From: Promethearchaeota archaeon
GTDB lineage: Archaea; Asgardarchaeota; Lokiarchaeia; Sigyniarchaeales; SOKP01
Length of the DNA stretch: 64,000 nucleotides
Direction: 5' to 3'
Assembly: GCA_030603385.1 (NCBI GenBank)
Contig: JAUVXW010000014.1
Span: forward strand, 1 to 64,000
This document shows positions 33,299-42,516 of this stretch, one piece after another. Under the pieces are notes generated by a model, which was not told the DNA's origin, made no database searches, and saw only the letters and a list, made by a program, of their open reading frames with translations. How positions within the stretch are numbered: the first letter of the stretch is position 1; each line of letters starts with the position of its first letter. The translations under genes and the position numbers were made by a program.

Positions 33299-34687
33299 GT
33301 GGAACAGATAAATTACTTTGAAAAATTATTCTATCCTAAAACTATAGCCTTTATTGGTGCTTCAAAGAAGAGAGAGTGGCAGTTAAAAGGTTTGGTTGAT
33401 CGAGGGTTCACTGGAAAGTTATACTTTGTTTCCAAAGGAAGTGATAAGATATTTGATATAGATTGTTTTAAGGACGTGTCTGAACTTCCTAATGGTATTG
33501 ATCACGCAATAATTGCTGTAAATCGAAACCAATTAGTCGATATTGTGAAAAAATGTATCAATAAAAAGTTTGCAACAATTCATATATTTTCCGCGGGAAC
33601 AGGTGAATTTGATGAAGAGGGAAAACAAATTGAAGATGAAATATTCCATTTACTAAAAAACAGTTCTACTAAGGCTATTGGACCTAATTGTATGGGATTA
33701 TATTCTACTGGTGGTCGATTTTCATTTAACGCTTCTTTTAAAGCAGATCCTATTGGCAATGTAGCATTTATTTCACAATCCGGTGACCTAACAGAAAGGT
33801 TTGTGGGAAGTTTAAATTATCTTGGTGTTAATTTTTCATGGGCAGCAAGCATTGGCAATTCTATATCGTTAAACGTGACAGATCTTATTCGATATTTCAA
33901 TGAAGACGATAAAACTGAGATATTAGCTATCTATCTTGAGGGATTTTCAAGATATCATAATAAAGAAGGAAGAAGGTTGTACAATGAGTTAAAAAAGGCA
34001 AGGAAACCAGTAATATTCTTAAGAAGTGGAAAGACTGTGGCAGGAAAGAGATCTGCAGAATCACATACAGGAAGTTTGACCACTTCAAATCAAATTTGGA
34101 ATGCTGTTTTCACTCAAACGAGTGGTATTAAAGTTCGTACATTTGAGGAATTAACTGATACAACACTAGCATTTTATTATTGCAAGGATATGTTACCCCG
34201 CGAAAAAGGCATACTGCTAATGACATGGTCAGGTGGAAATGCCACAATAGCTACGGATTTAATAACTCAACTTGGAGCTACCATCCCTGAATTTAGTGCA
34301 GCAACAAAGGCAGAATTGAAAAAATTAATTAGATTTGGGGGTGTTGTGAATCCATTAGACTTGCCATGGAAAAATTTTTCAGATGAATATTCGAATATCG
34401 CAAAAATTGCAATTAAAGAACCATATATAGGCGGCGTCTTTGCAGAAACATACCAACCTTGGGATAAAAATACGTTTGAAAATTACTTTGAAAATTTAGA
34501 GTTTCTTAAAAATTTGTGCCACGAACATGGGAAGCCATTTTTTCTTTCTTTACCTCTAGCTGGCTTTCAGGGTAGAGAAAAATATAGAAGGAAAATTGTA
34601 GAAATGGGGGTGCCAATTTTTCCTAGTTTTGAAAGAGCAGCTAAAGCATTCCTTAATTTATATAATTATGGGGAAAAATTAGATTGA
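33299..34687 (+). CDS. ADP-forming acyl-CoA synthetase alpha-type subunit (CoA-binding/ligase domains)
   Basis: A 462-residue protein with the CoA-binding domain (FYPKTIAFIGASKKREWQ, HIFSAGTGEF, AIGPNCMGLYST), succinyl-CoA ligase-like domains (VAFISQSGDLTERFV, GNSISLNVTDLI) and the catalytic phospho-His in ESHTGSLTT. The ATP-grasp beta portion is absent and no separate beta gene lies in the window. ACD enzymes turn acyl-CoA, ADP and phosphate into acid and ATP, the usual energy step of archaeal amino-acid fermentation. GTG start at 33299. Confidence 0.87.
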   Translation: MEQINYFEKLFYPKTIAFIGASKKREWQLKGLVDRGFTGKLYFVSKGSDKIFDIDCFKDVSELPNGIDHAIIAVNRNQLVDIVKKCINKKFATIHIFSAGTGEFDEEGKQIEDEIFHLLKNSSTKAIGPNCMGLYSTGGRFSFNASFKADPIGNVAFISQSGDLTERFVGSLNYLGVNFSWAASIGNSISLNVTDLIRYFNEDDKTEILAIYLEGFSRYHNKEGRRLYNELKKARKPVIFLRSGKTVAGKRSAESHTGSLTTSNQIWNAVFTQTSGIKVRTFEELTDTTLAFYYCKDMLPREKGILLMTWSGGNATIATDLITQLGATIPEFSAATKAELKKLIRFGGVVNPLDLPWKNFSDEYSNIAKIAIKEPYIGGVFAETYQPWDKNTFENYFENLEFLKNLCHEHGKPFFLSLPLAGFQGREKYRRKIVEMGVPIFPSFERAAKAFLNLYNYGEKLD

Positions 34688-34706
34688 AAAAAACATACAC
34701 TACGAT

Positions 34707-35138
34707 TTATCTCTCTCTAATTATTTCTAATTCTTCTTCAGATTCAGCAATTCCCTTTAAGATACAATTTTTACTACTAAAATTGTCAAAATTAAGTTTA
34801 CTATCATTTATAATTATACAATTATCTAATTTGAAATTCTTTCCAATTTTTACATTATCAAATATTATAGAATTCGAGATCTCTGCATAATCCTCGATTA
34901 CAGAATCATTTCCGATATAAACCTTCGGTCCGATGAGTACATCATCACCGATTTTAACTTTATCTCCAAGAATAACCGGTTCCATGAAAGTAGGATAATC
35001 TCCTATATAATTTTCAATTTTTAATCCTTTAACATGATTTTTTAGAATTTCAGTCTTTAGTTCTTGGATCTTTAATAAATCGAAATCTTTTTCATTAAGC
35101 AGTTGCTCTAATTGTTTTAATAGTTCTTTCATTCTCAT
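34707..35138 (-). CDS. Hexapeptide-repeat (left-handed beta-helix) protein
   Basis: A 143-residue protein: a helical N-terminal 45 residues (LLKQLEQLLNEKDFDLLKIQ) and then six or so hexapeptide turns (VILGDKVKIGDDVLIGPKVY, IEDYAEISNSIIFDNVKIG). This resembles the C-terminal domain of sugar-1-phosphate nucleotidyltransferases, but the catalytic N-terminal domain is missing. It may serve as a scaffold or regulatory subunit. It lies downstream of hypB on the same strand with a 16-base gap, so cotranscription is likely. Confidence 0.75.
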   Translation of the reverse strand: MRMKELLKQLEQLLNEKDFDLLKIQELKTEILKNHVKGLKIENYIGDYPTFMEPVILGDKVKIGDDVLIGPKVYIGNDSVIEDYAEISNSIIFDNVKIGKNFKLDNCIIINDSKLNFDNFSSKNCILKGIAESEEELEIIRER

Positions 35139-35154
35139 TCATCTAAAATATGAA

Positions 35155-35871
35155 TTATAATTCTAATATATCAATCAATTTATCAATATTTTTACCAGTT
35201 TTTGCACTGGTAGTAATAACCTCTATGTCTGGATTAATTTCTTTTGCATCTTTTAGCATTTTTTGAACATTCGTTCCTAATCTCTCAGCTAAATCAATTT
35301 TATTAATAACTGCTACTTGAGACATCTTGAAAAGCATGGGGTGTTTTTCTATAACCCATTCTCCTTCAGTTGTAGAAACTACAGTAATTCGAGTATCAGT
35401 ACCAAGAGTGAATTCTGAAGGACAAATCAAATTTCCTACGTTTTCGATAAAAAGTAAATCGTAATCATCTAAATCTTTATTTTCAATAATCTTGTGTATG
35501 TGATAAGCATTTAACGCACATTCTCGACCAGTATTAATTTGAATACTTTCAGCATTATGCGCTTGAATTCGATCAGCATCTAGTCTAGTAGTTATATCAC
35601 CACAAATTACTAAAATCCTATATTTTTCTGATAAAATTTCTACTATTTTTTCAATTAACGCAGTTTTACCCGCTCCAATAGCACCAACGATATCTACTGA
35701 TTTAATCTTATGTTCCTTCAATTCTTCATTATTCTGTCGAGCTAAAAGCTCATTGTCTTCTTTTACTTTCATTTTAGTTTGAACTACATCATCTCTGATA
35801 TCATCAGTAGCCAAATTGATGCTTTCCAGTTCTTTAATCCGTTGTATATCCTTTTTTCTTTTTTCTGACAT
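35155..35871 (-). CDS. hypB: Hydrogenase nickel-incorporation GTPase HypB
   Basis: A 238-residue SIMIBI-class GTPase: P-loop GAIGAGKTALI, ICGDITTRLDADRI, FIENVGNLICPSEFTLG (the family signature with the metal Cys), NKIDLAERLG and TSAKTGKN. HypB helps deliver nickel to [NiFe]-hydrogenases, whose genes are not in the window. At the usual CH metal pair this protein reads REC-AL: the cysteine is kept and the histidine replaced by alanine, so metal transfer may differ. The N-terminal 50 residues are charged and lack the His-rich stretch of some bacterial forms. Confidence 0.9.
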   Translation of the reverse strand: MSEKRKKDIQRIKELESINLATDDIRDDVVQTKMKVKEDNELLARQNNEELKEHKIKSVDIVGAIGAGKTALIEKIVEILSEKYRILVICGDITTRLDADRIQAHNAESIQINTGRECALNAYHIHKIIENKDLDDYDLLFIENVGNLICPSEFTLGTDTRITVVSTTEGEWVIEKHPMLFKMSQVAVINKIDLAERLGTNVQKMLKDAKEINPDIEVITTSAKTGKNIDKLIDILEL

Positions 35872-35936
35872 TGTGATAGTAAATAAAAAATAAGACTATA
35901 AGGATTACTTTTTTAAATTAAAAATAGAAAAAAAAC

Positions 35937-36779
35937 TTATTGGCTCTTATAATTATAAAAACCTTTTCCAGATTTTACTCCTAATTCTCCCCTTTCAACC
36001 ATTTCTTTTAGAGCATCTGGTGGCTTATCATCAGGGTAACCGCTATTTTTAAAATAGGACATTTCAATATCGTAAACTACATCTAATCCTATTCGATCCA
36101 TGAACTGAAAAGGGCCATAATCGCTTTTGGAAAAGAATTGGCAAAATAATTTCCATCCTTTATCAACAGTTTCAATATCTGCATGACCACCTGCCCAAAT
36201 CTTCAGACAATCCTTTTTAATCGCTCTCCATATCCTATTCATGACAAAGCCATAACACTCTTTCTTAACTTCAAGAGGTGTGATATCAATGCTTTCTAAC
36301 CAATTCCTCCCTTTATCGAATGTTTCCTCACTTGTCTGATTTCCACGCATAATATCTGCTACTGGTAGCCTAAAAAGATCGTAAAAATGAATATTTAAAA
36401 CTTTATCTTTTCGATCTACTACATCTTCAATTTTTGAGATTGGTATTGAAGAACTATTTGTTGCAATTATTGTGTTGGGTGAAGCTGCTTTATCTATCTT
36501 TGAAAAAACTTCTCGCTTTAACTCAAGTTTTTCTGTTACAGCTTCAATCACAAGATCTACATCTTTAACAGCTTCAGCAATAGTATAATGTTGAGTGATT
36601 GTCGCATTCAAATTTTCTTCTTTTATTTTTCCTCTCATTTTTTCTGTAAATGCACTTAAATCTTCTTGATTAGTATCAAAAGCTTTGATGTCATAATTAT
36701 ATAAAAGAGATTTCTCAATGATTTGTTTACCCAAATAACCCGTCCCTATTATAGAAATTGTATTTAGTTTCCTACCCAT
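35937..36779 (-). CDS. 3-hydroxyacyl-CoA dehydrogenase family protein
   Basis: A 280-residue protein with NAD site SIIGTGYLGKQI, DLVIEAVTEKLELK and NSSSIPISKI. The catalytic His falls in LNIHFYDL, where the usual HFFNP is changed. The C-terminal helical domain has YGFVMNRIWRAIKKDCLKI and KSGKGFYNY, typical of HbdA-type (S)-3-hydroxybutyryl-CoA dehydrogenases. In a fermenting cell it would interconvert acetoacetyl-CoA and 3-hydroxybutyryl-CoA. The altered HFYDL motif leaves room for another substrate. It is divergent from the related gene at 36886. Confidence 0.85.
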   Translation of the reverse strand: MGRKLNTISIIGTGYLGKQIIEKSLLYNYDIKAFDTNQEDLSAFTEKMRGKIKEENLNATITQHYTIAEAVKDVDLVIEAVTEKLELKREVFSKIDKAASPNTIIATNSSSIPISKIEDVVDRKDKVLNIHFYDLFRLPVADIMRGNQTSEETFDKGRNWLESIDITPLEVKKECYGFVMNRIWRAIKKDCLKIWAGGHADIETVDKGWKLFCQFFSKSDYGPFQFMDRIGLDVVYDIEMSYFKNSGYPDDKPPDALKEMVERGELGVKSGKGFYNYKSQ

Positions 36780-36885
36780 ATCTAATCATTTTGCATTATT
36801 GAAGAGAATAATTATTTTTATGAATAATAGTAAATTAATCTAATCCTATATACGAAAATCGATTCTTTATCTAGGTATTTTGAAA

Positions 36886-37851
36886 ATGGAAGCAAGAAAC
36901 ATTAAAAAAATTACGGTACTTGGAGCAGGTGTTATTGGAAACAGTTGGGTTGCGAATTTTATATGGAAGGGATATCCAGTGAATTTGTGGCTCTATTCCG
37001 CTGAGGAAGAAATAACTGCAAAACAAGTAGTCCAAGGCCATCTTGAAGGTTTAGTAATAAACGGGATTTTGGGAGAAGAAGAAATTCCAAAGATGATGAA
37101 ATTAATAAATTTTACGACTTCACTTGAAATTGCTGTTAAAGATGCTCAATTAATTATAGAGGCAATAATTGAAGATTTAACTATAAAACAGAAATGTCTT
37201 GCAGAAATTGATAAATATGCGGATACAGAAGCTATATATGCTAGTAGTACATCATATAAGTTAATTAGTGATATCGCAAAATTTTCGCAATTTTCAAAAA
37301 GGTGTATTGGAGCTCATCCGTATAACCCACCACACCTTATCCCATTAGTTGAAATAACTATACCAGAAGGAGAAAGGGGATCAAAAAAAACAGCCAAAAT
37401 TGCTGCTGATTTTTTTGAGTTGATAAATAAAGTGCCAGTTATTCTGAAAAAAGATGTTTCAGGTTTTATAGCAAACCAAATTCAGAGTGTGGTAAGTACT
37501 AAATGTGAAGAATTACTTGCAAATGGGGTATGCACGGCAGAAGATATTGATAAGGCTGTTAGTTTTGGTCCAGGTTTGCGGTGGGCTATTGTTGGACCAT
37601 ATTTAATTGCTCAATTAGGTGGAGGAGAAGGTGGTATTAAAGGAATCACGCTACATATCGGAAAAGCAAACTTAGAAGATGCTAATGAGCAAGCGATTAA
37701 AGAATTGGAACAGTATGCTGATTTTATCCAAGAAGAAGTAAATAAAGAGATGGCAAATCGTCCCCCGGAATTTGGGAATGATAATAAATCTTTAAGAAAA
37801 TTTAGAGATAAAGTTTTGATTAAGTTATTAAAAGCACATAAGAAAATATAA
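36886..37851 (+). CDS. 3-hydroxyacyl-CoA dehydrogenase-like oxidoreductase (carnitine/gulonate dehydrogenase branch)
   Basis: A 321-residue protein: NAD site VLGAGVIGNSWVANF, AQLIIEAIIEDLTIKQK, ASSTSYKLISDI, catalytic region GAHPYNPPHLIPLVEI and a C-terminal domain GFIANQIQSVV. The HPYNPPHLIPLVEI form is characteristic of L-carnitine and L-gulonate/lambda-crystallin dehydrogenases rather than HbdA. Substrates are 3-hydroxy acids, possibly not CoA-bound. The ATG at 36886 is chosen over a TTG two codons upstream. It is divergent from the HbdA-like gene with a 106-base shared promoter region. Confidence 0.85.
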   Translation: MEARNIKKITVLGAGVIGNSWVANFIWKGYPVNLWLYSAEEEITAKQVVQGHLEGLVINGILGEEEIPKMMKLINFTTSLEIAVKDAQLIIEAIIEDLTIKQKCLAEIDKYADTEAIYASSTSYKLISDIAKFSQFSKRCIGAHPYNPPHLIPLVEITIPEGERGSKKTAKIAADFFELINKVPVILKKDVSGFIANQIQSVVSTKCEELLANGVCTAEDIDKAVSFGPGLRWAIVGPYLIAQLGGGEGGIKGITLHIGKANLEDANEQAIKELEQYADFIQEEVNKEMANRPPEFGNDNKSLRKFRDKVLIKLLKAHKKI

Positions 37852-38080
37852 TTGTAAATTAGGAACAGGTCCTAAATTCTCAAGTTTTAGAATTCTTTCC
37901 CCTTTTATCGTATTTTAAAGAAAAAAATTGATATTTGTGTGGAACTTAATTTTAATAAATAATTAGCATTTCTGAAATTTTTTTATTTGGTATTTATTAA
38001 TGACCTTAACTAATATCTATATTAACAACTTTATTAGAGATCTAAAAAAAATTAAAAAAATTAAAGAGAGTAGATTATCT

Positions 38081-39373
38081 ATGAGTCAAAAACAACCTAC
38101 TTGGTATGAACAACAAATGATTAAGGATATGATGGGTTTATTTGGTGGTAAAGCTATTAGAGGTATAACAAGTTCATTCAGATCACCGAAATTGTATATC
38201 GGTAAAACTGGTATTCTTTCAATGGCAGGAGATCTAGAAGCTTTTATTGATAAGGAAAATAGAAGAGCTCTAATCATAACAGACTCTTTTACCAAAAAAT
38301 TTGCATCTAAAGTCACTGAAAGCCTTGAATATTGTGAAGTAGATTATAGAATTTATTCTAATATAGAACCAGAAGTCCCTTTAATAAACATTGAAGATGG
38401 AGTCAAAATTTGCGAAGAATTTAAACCTACAGCCATAATAGCAATCGGTGGAGGGAGTGTTATGGATGCTGCTAAAGTAATTATGCTTAAATATGAAAAA
38501 CCTGAAACTAATCTTTATATGCTTTTGCCTCTCGGTAGTCCTTTAGGATTACGCAAGAAAATTAGATATCTAATAGCAATTCCTACTACTTCAGGAACAG
38601 GATCGGAAGTTACTAATGCCGCTGTTTTAACAGATACAAATAGAACACCTTATAAAAAATTTGAAATTACATGGCCTGAATTAGTTCCAGATATAGCTAT
38701 TTTAGATACTGACTTTGTAGAAGATATGCCTCCCTTCTTAACAAAAGGAACTGGATTAGATGCTCTTGCTCATGCTGTTGGAAGTTATGTTTCAAATTGG
38801 GGAACTCCACTTATTGATGCTCTTAATTTAACCGCTATAAGAGAAACTGTAAAATACCTTCCGCGAGCCTATAAATATGGAAAAGGCGATATAGAAGCTA
38901 GAAGTCATATGCAGATGGCTGCAACATTAGCAGGACTTGGCTTTGGAAATAGTTTACCCGGAATAGACCATTCTTTGGGTCATAGTTTTGGAAAAATATT
39001 CAATGTCCATCATGGCCTTGCTGTAGGTCTGTTTCTACCATATTCATTAGGATTTCAAGCAAAAGTTACTGATAGATGGAAAGACTTATGTCCAATTTTT
39101 GGTGTAGAACCTGGAAATAAGGATAGGGATACATTGTTTAAAGATTTTTTAGGGGCACTTAACGATTTCATCCATTCTATAGATGGTCCCACGTGTGTAA
39201 AAGATCTGAATGAACCTACAATTAATAAAGATGAATATATGAATAAAATTGTGCTTTTAGCAGAATACGCTGAAGATGATGCAGTAAGTCTTCTCTCTTA
39301 CCGACCTATGACCGTAAGTCTTTATAAAAAGATTTTTGAGTATGCTTGGGATGGAAAAAATATAGATTTTTAA
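38081..39373 (+). CDS. Iron-containing alcohol dehydrogenase
   Basis: A 430-residue group III alcohol dehydrogenase. NAD-binding GGGSVMDAAKV, PTTSGTGSEVTNAAV, and metal ligands in DALAHAVGSY and HSLGHSFGKIFNVHHGLAVG. A frame open from 38000 would add 27 basic residues unlike the family; the ATG at 38081 with a nearby AGAGAG is preferred. It precedes a tungsten aldehyde oxidoreductase gene by 22 bases, so alcohol/aldehyde/acid conversion is a likely joint task. Confidence 0.92.
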   Translation: MSQKQPTWYEQQMIKDMMGLFGGKAIRGITSSFRSPKLYIGKTGILSMAGDLEAFIDKENRRALIITDSFTKKFASKVTESLEYCEVDYRIYSNIEPEVPLINIEDGVKICEEFKPTAIIAIGGGSVMDAAKVIMLKYEKPETNLYMLLPLGSPLGLRKKIRYLIAIPTTSGTGSEVTNAAVLTDTNRTPYKKFEITWPELVPDIAILDTDFVEDMPPFLTKGTGLDALAHAVGSYVSNWGTPLIDALNLTAIRETVKYLPRAYKYGKGDIEARSHMQMAATLAGLGFGNSLPGIDHSLGHSFGKIFNVHHGLAVGLFLPYSLGFQAKVTDRWKDLCPIFGVEPGNKDRDTLFKDFLGALNDFIHSIDGPTCVKDLNEPTINKDEYMNKIVLLAEYAEDDAVSLLSYRPMTVSLYKKIFEYAWDGKNIDF

Positions 39374-39395
39374 TTATTTAAAAAGAGGGAAGTAA

Positions 39396-41276
39396 ATGAG
39401 CGAAAAGTTAATTGGTTATAATGGAAAAATTGCTTTTATCGATTTAAATAATAAAAGCTGGGAAACTAAAGATTTAAATCCCCAAATTGCAAGAGAATAC
39501 TTAGGAGGAACTGGATTAAGCGCAAAATTGACATATGATTTACTATCAGAAGCAGATTATAAAACTTTAAAAGAAGATCCATTAAATGAGATTAATCCTT
39601 TAATTTTTGCTACTGGACCGGTAACAGGTACAATAAGACCATCCTCTGGTAGATATACAGTGACAGCGATATCCCCACTTACAAAAATATGGGGGGAAAG
39701 TTCTTCCGGGGGTTATTTCTGTATATCTCTACGAAATAGTGGTTTTGATGCAATAGTTATTACTGGCAAATCTAATACGCCAATATATTTATATATTCAT
39801 GATAAAACTATTGAGTTTAAAGATGCAAGTAAATATTGGGGGAAAGATACTTATGAGACACAAACACTCATAAAGGAAGAGTTAAATAAAGAAAGAGTAA
39901 GAGTAGTAACAATTGGATTAGCGGCTGAGAATTTGGTAAAATACGCTGGAATGATAAATGATGAAGGTAGAGCGATTGGAAGATGTGGATTAGGTTCAGT
40001 TATGGCATCAAAAAATGTAAAAGCTTTAGCGGTTATCGGAAGCGGTAGAGTCCAAATAGCTGATAATAAAATCGGTAAAGAAATGATTAAAGAGGCTAAA
40101 GAAGCAGCAAAAGGAGATGCAATTGGGAGTTTAGGATCCTTTTTGTTTACTTTATATGGGACAAATGGTTATCTTGATATAGGAATGGCTCTTGGTGATA
40201 CTCCTGCATATTATTTTACAGAAACCGAATTTTTAGCTGAAAAGTTAACAGGAAAAACATTAAGAGAGGAATACCCCGTATTAGATTATGGATGTGCTGG
40301 TTGTACAATAAAATGTGGGAAACAAACTATTATAGAAGATAATGGTACAGAAATTAGGGTAGATGGACCAGAATATGAATCAGTTGCTGCATTCGGTCCT
40401 TTATGCGGTGTATTTGAATCTAAAAGTGTAATTTTAGCTCATCATTTATGCAATGTTTATGGAATGGATACAATTTCATGCGGCGTAAGCATTGCTTTCT
40501 TAATATATTTGGTTGAGAACAAACTTGGTACTGAAAAAATAAAACAGTCACTAAATAAGATTAACCTTGAGGAAATTCATTGGGGGAATGGAAAACTACT
40601 TTTAGATTTAATCGAACTGATTTCAAAAAGAGAAAGTGTCGGCAATATTTTGGCTGAAGGTGTGCAATCGATGGCGAAGGAATTTGGAGTAGACCCAGAA
40701 TTAGCTGCTCATGTTAAAGGGTTAGAAATTCCTATGCATGATCCTCGAGCCTTTGCCGGACAAGCTTTAAGTTATGTAACATGTTGCGTAGGTGCCAATC
40801 ATGAAAAATGTGACTGGTTTAACGTAGAAATGGGATCCATCAATTATTCTAGATTAAGAATTAAGTCAGGAGAACGGGCTTCCATTAAAAGAAGAGAGAA
40901 AGGAGTTATGGCATTGCAAGATATAAGGGCTATTGATGATTCTGCTGTAAATTGTAATTTTAAAAATCCTAGTCTCGAGCATTTTATAGGACATATTAAT
41001 GCAGCAACAGGTTTTAATTATGATAGGAAATCGCTCGTATCCGTTGGTGAAAGAATCAATACTCTAAAAAGGGTTATAAACTGTAATTTAGGAATAACTA
41101 GAGCTGACGATAGATTACCTAATCATGTTCTTAAAGTTCTAAAATCAGGAAAAACTAGTGATGTGAAAATCGATATAGATCAAAACTTAAAAGAATATTA
41201 CAAACTTAGAGGTTGGGATTGGGAAACTGGTCGCCCCACAGATGAGAAATTAAGGGATTTAAATATAGTTAACTAA
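39396..41276 (+). CDS. Tungsten-type aldehyde:ferredoxin oxidoreductase
   Basis: A 626-residue AOR-family enzyme: pterin-binding WGESSSGGYFCISLRNSGFD and GRCGLGSVMASKNVKALAV, cluster motif CAGCTIKCG, and the distant Cys in SAVNCNFKN. It oxidises aldehydes to carboxylates with ferredoxin as acceptor. GAGGG lies about seven bases ahead of the ATG. It follows the Fe-alcohol dehydrogenase by 22 bases and has no ferredoxin partner gene beside it, unlike the AOR at 15699. The two AORs differ clearly in sequence, so they probably act on different substrates. Confidence 0.92.
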   Translation: MSEKLIGYNGKIAFIDLNNKSWETKDLNPQIAREYLGGTGLSAKLTYDLLSEADYKTLKEDPLNEINPLIFATGPVTGTIRPSSGRYTVTAISPLTKIWGESSSGGYFCISLRNSGFDAIVITGKSNTPIYLYIHDKTIEFKDASKYWGKDTYETQTLIKEELNKERVRVVTIGLAAENLVKYAGMINDEGRAIGRCGLGSVMASKNVKALAVIGSGRVQIADNKIGKEMIKEAKEAAKGDAIGSLGSFLFTLYGTNGYLDIGMALGDTPAYYFTETEFLAEKLTGKTLREEYPVLDYGCAGCTIKCGKQTIIEDNGTEIRVDGPEYESVAAFGPLCGVFESKSVILAHHLCNVYGMDTISCGVSIAFLIYLVENKLGTEKIKQSLNKINLEEIHWGNGKLLLDLIELISKRESVGNILAEGVQSMAKEFGVDPELAAHVKGLEIPMHDPRAFAGQALSYVTCCVGANHEKCDWFNVEMGSINYSRLRIKSGERASIKRREKGVMALQDIRAIDDSAVNCNFKNPSLEHFIGHINAATGFNYDRKSLVSVGERINTLKRVINCNLGITRADDRLPNHVLKVLKSGKTSDVKIDIDQNLKEYYKLRGWDWETGRPTDEKLRDLNIVN

Positions 41277-41300
41277 CTTTCTTTTATTTTTTTTTATTAT
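41277..41300 (+). terminator. T-tract between convergent genes
   Basis: The 24 bases between the two convergent stops include TTTCTTTTATTTTTTTTTATT. Archaeal transcription ends at such T-runs without a hairpin. It would serve the AOR transcript; on the other strand it is A-rich and would not stop the QueG-like transcript. Confidence 0.5.
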
Positions 41301-42416
41301 TTAAAACTTCTTTAAAGCCATTTCAATTTCTTCTTTAACAAGATCTTTACTCTTGGGTTTAAACCCCTCTAAGGCACTTTTGGCAACCTTTCCACCGATT
41401 CGTCCTAAAGCCCATACGATCATTCCTTTTACACGTTCATCTTGATTTTCTTTAAAACCTCGAATTAATTCTGGAATATATTTAGGATCAAGTGTATTTC
41501 CCATTGCTCTTGCTGCGTTCATTTTCCACCGCCATGTCTCATTATAAGACATATAGAACATATGAGACCAAATCCTTGTTTGATAATATTTTTTATCCAT
41601 ATGAAGCAGTTTTATCAAGGCAAAATCTTTTTCTTTTGCAACTACTCTTTTATTAAGGGGTAAATCTTGAGATAACCATGGTCTATTACGAGGACAAACT
41701 TCTTGACATCGATCACAACCATAAACCCAAGTACTCATCTGCTCGCGGATCTCTAATGGTGTTATTCCTTCTTGATAATAACTAAGATAAGAAATACATT
41801 TTCGAGGATCGATTTTATTTGGTGCACTAAGAGCGCCAGTAGGGCAAGAGGCAATACAAGTATTTTTACACCATTTAGGACACCCGATTTCTATTGTAGG
41901 TTCATCAGGCTCGAATTCATAATCAACTATTAAGGGTATAGGAGATATCCAAGAACTTTTTCTTGCAATTCTATTTGAATAGAGAAAATTATTCTTTCCA
42001 AAAGTCCCCACTCCCGCTCTAGCTGCTGTTAATCGATGTGGAATATTAAATGGTGCTCTAGAATCAATTCCATTATCTCGTAAATAGCTTCTAAATGCTT
42101 TAAGCCGTTGATATAATTGACCTTTTGTCATACGATCATCATCCAAATATGCACGACCAAAATAACCCTCTAAACCAGAAGGAAATCCTTCTTTGAAATA
42201 GACATCAATTAAAACAATAATAGATTTACCATCATGCAATATGTTTTTAGGATCTAGACCTTTTATGAGTGCAATACCTGCTTTTAAAGCCCATGCATAT
42301 TCTTCTTTTCTAGAATCCAAAATCTCTTTTTGAGATTCAAAAGGTTCCATAGTTGTAAACCCAATATCTTCAAAGCCTAATTCTAACGCTTTTTTGACTA
42401 CTTCGCTTTTCTCCAT
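41301..42416 (-). CDS. QueG-like B12/Fe-S protein with C-terminal HEAT repeats
   Basis: A 371-residue epoxyqueuosine-reductase relative. The corrinoid-fold half includes GKSIIVLIDVYF, GRAYLDDD and AARAGVGTFGKNNFLYS. Two clusters follow: CTNTCIASCPTGALS-like (actually CKNTCIASCPTGAL) and CDRCQEVCPRNRPW. The C-terminus (MNAARAMGNTLDPKYIPELI, IVWALGRIGGKVAKSALEGF) is two PBS-lyase HEAT repeats, as in QueG-HEAT enzymes. QueG makes queuosine in bacterial tRNA; archaea use archaeosine, so another reductase role is likely. Transcribed alone. Confidence 0.8.
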   Translation of the reverse strand: MEKSEVVKKALELGFEDIGFTTMEPFESQKEILDSRKEEYAWALKAGIALIKGLDPKNILHDGKSIIVLIDVYFKEGFPSGLEGYFGRAYLDDDRMTKGQLYQRLKAFRSYLRDNGIDSRAPFNIPHRLTAARAGVGTFGKNNFLYSNRIARKSSWISPIPLIVDYEFEPDEPTIEIGCPKWCKNTCIASCPTGALSAPNKIDPRKCISYLSYYQEGITPLEIREQMSTWVYGCDRCQEVCPRNRPWLSQDLPLNKRVVAKEKDFALIKLLHMDKKYYQTRIWSHMFYMSYNETWRWKMNAARAMGNTLDPKYIPELIRGFKENQDERVKGMIVWALGRIGGKVAKSALEGFKPKSKDLVKEEIEMALKKF

Positions 42417-42516
42417 AATTTACCATTTAAAGTCTAATTATGATATAATATGATATCTTAGAATCTAAAATCATTTTATAAGTTAAGCCCTTCTAAATAT
42501 AATCTATAAGTAGATC

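Noticed and set aside
38000..38080. N-terminal extension of the Fe-alcohol dehydrogenase
   Set aside because: The extra 27 residues are Lys/Ile-rich low complexity, unlike the family, and a better start with an AGAGAG ahead exists at 38081.
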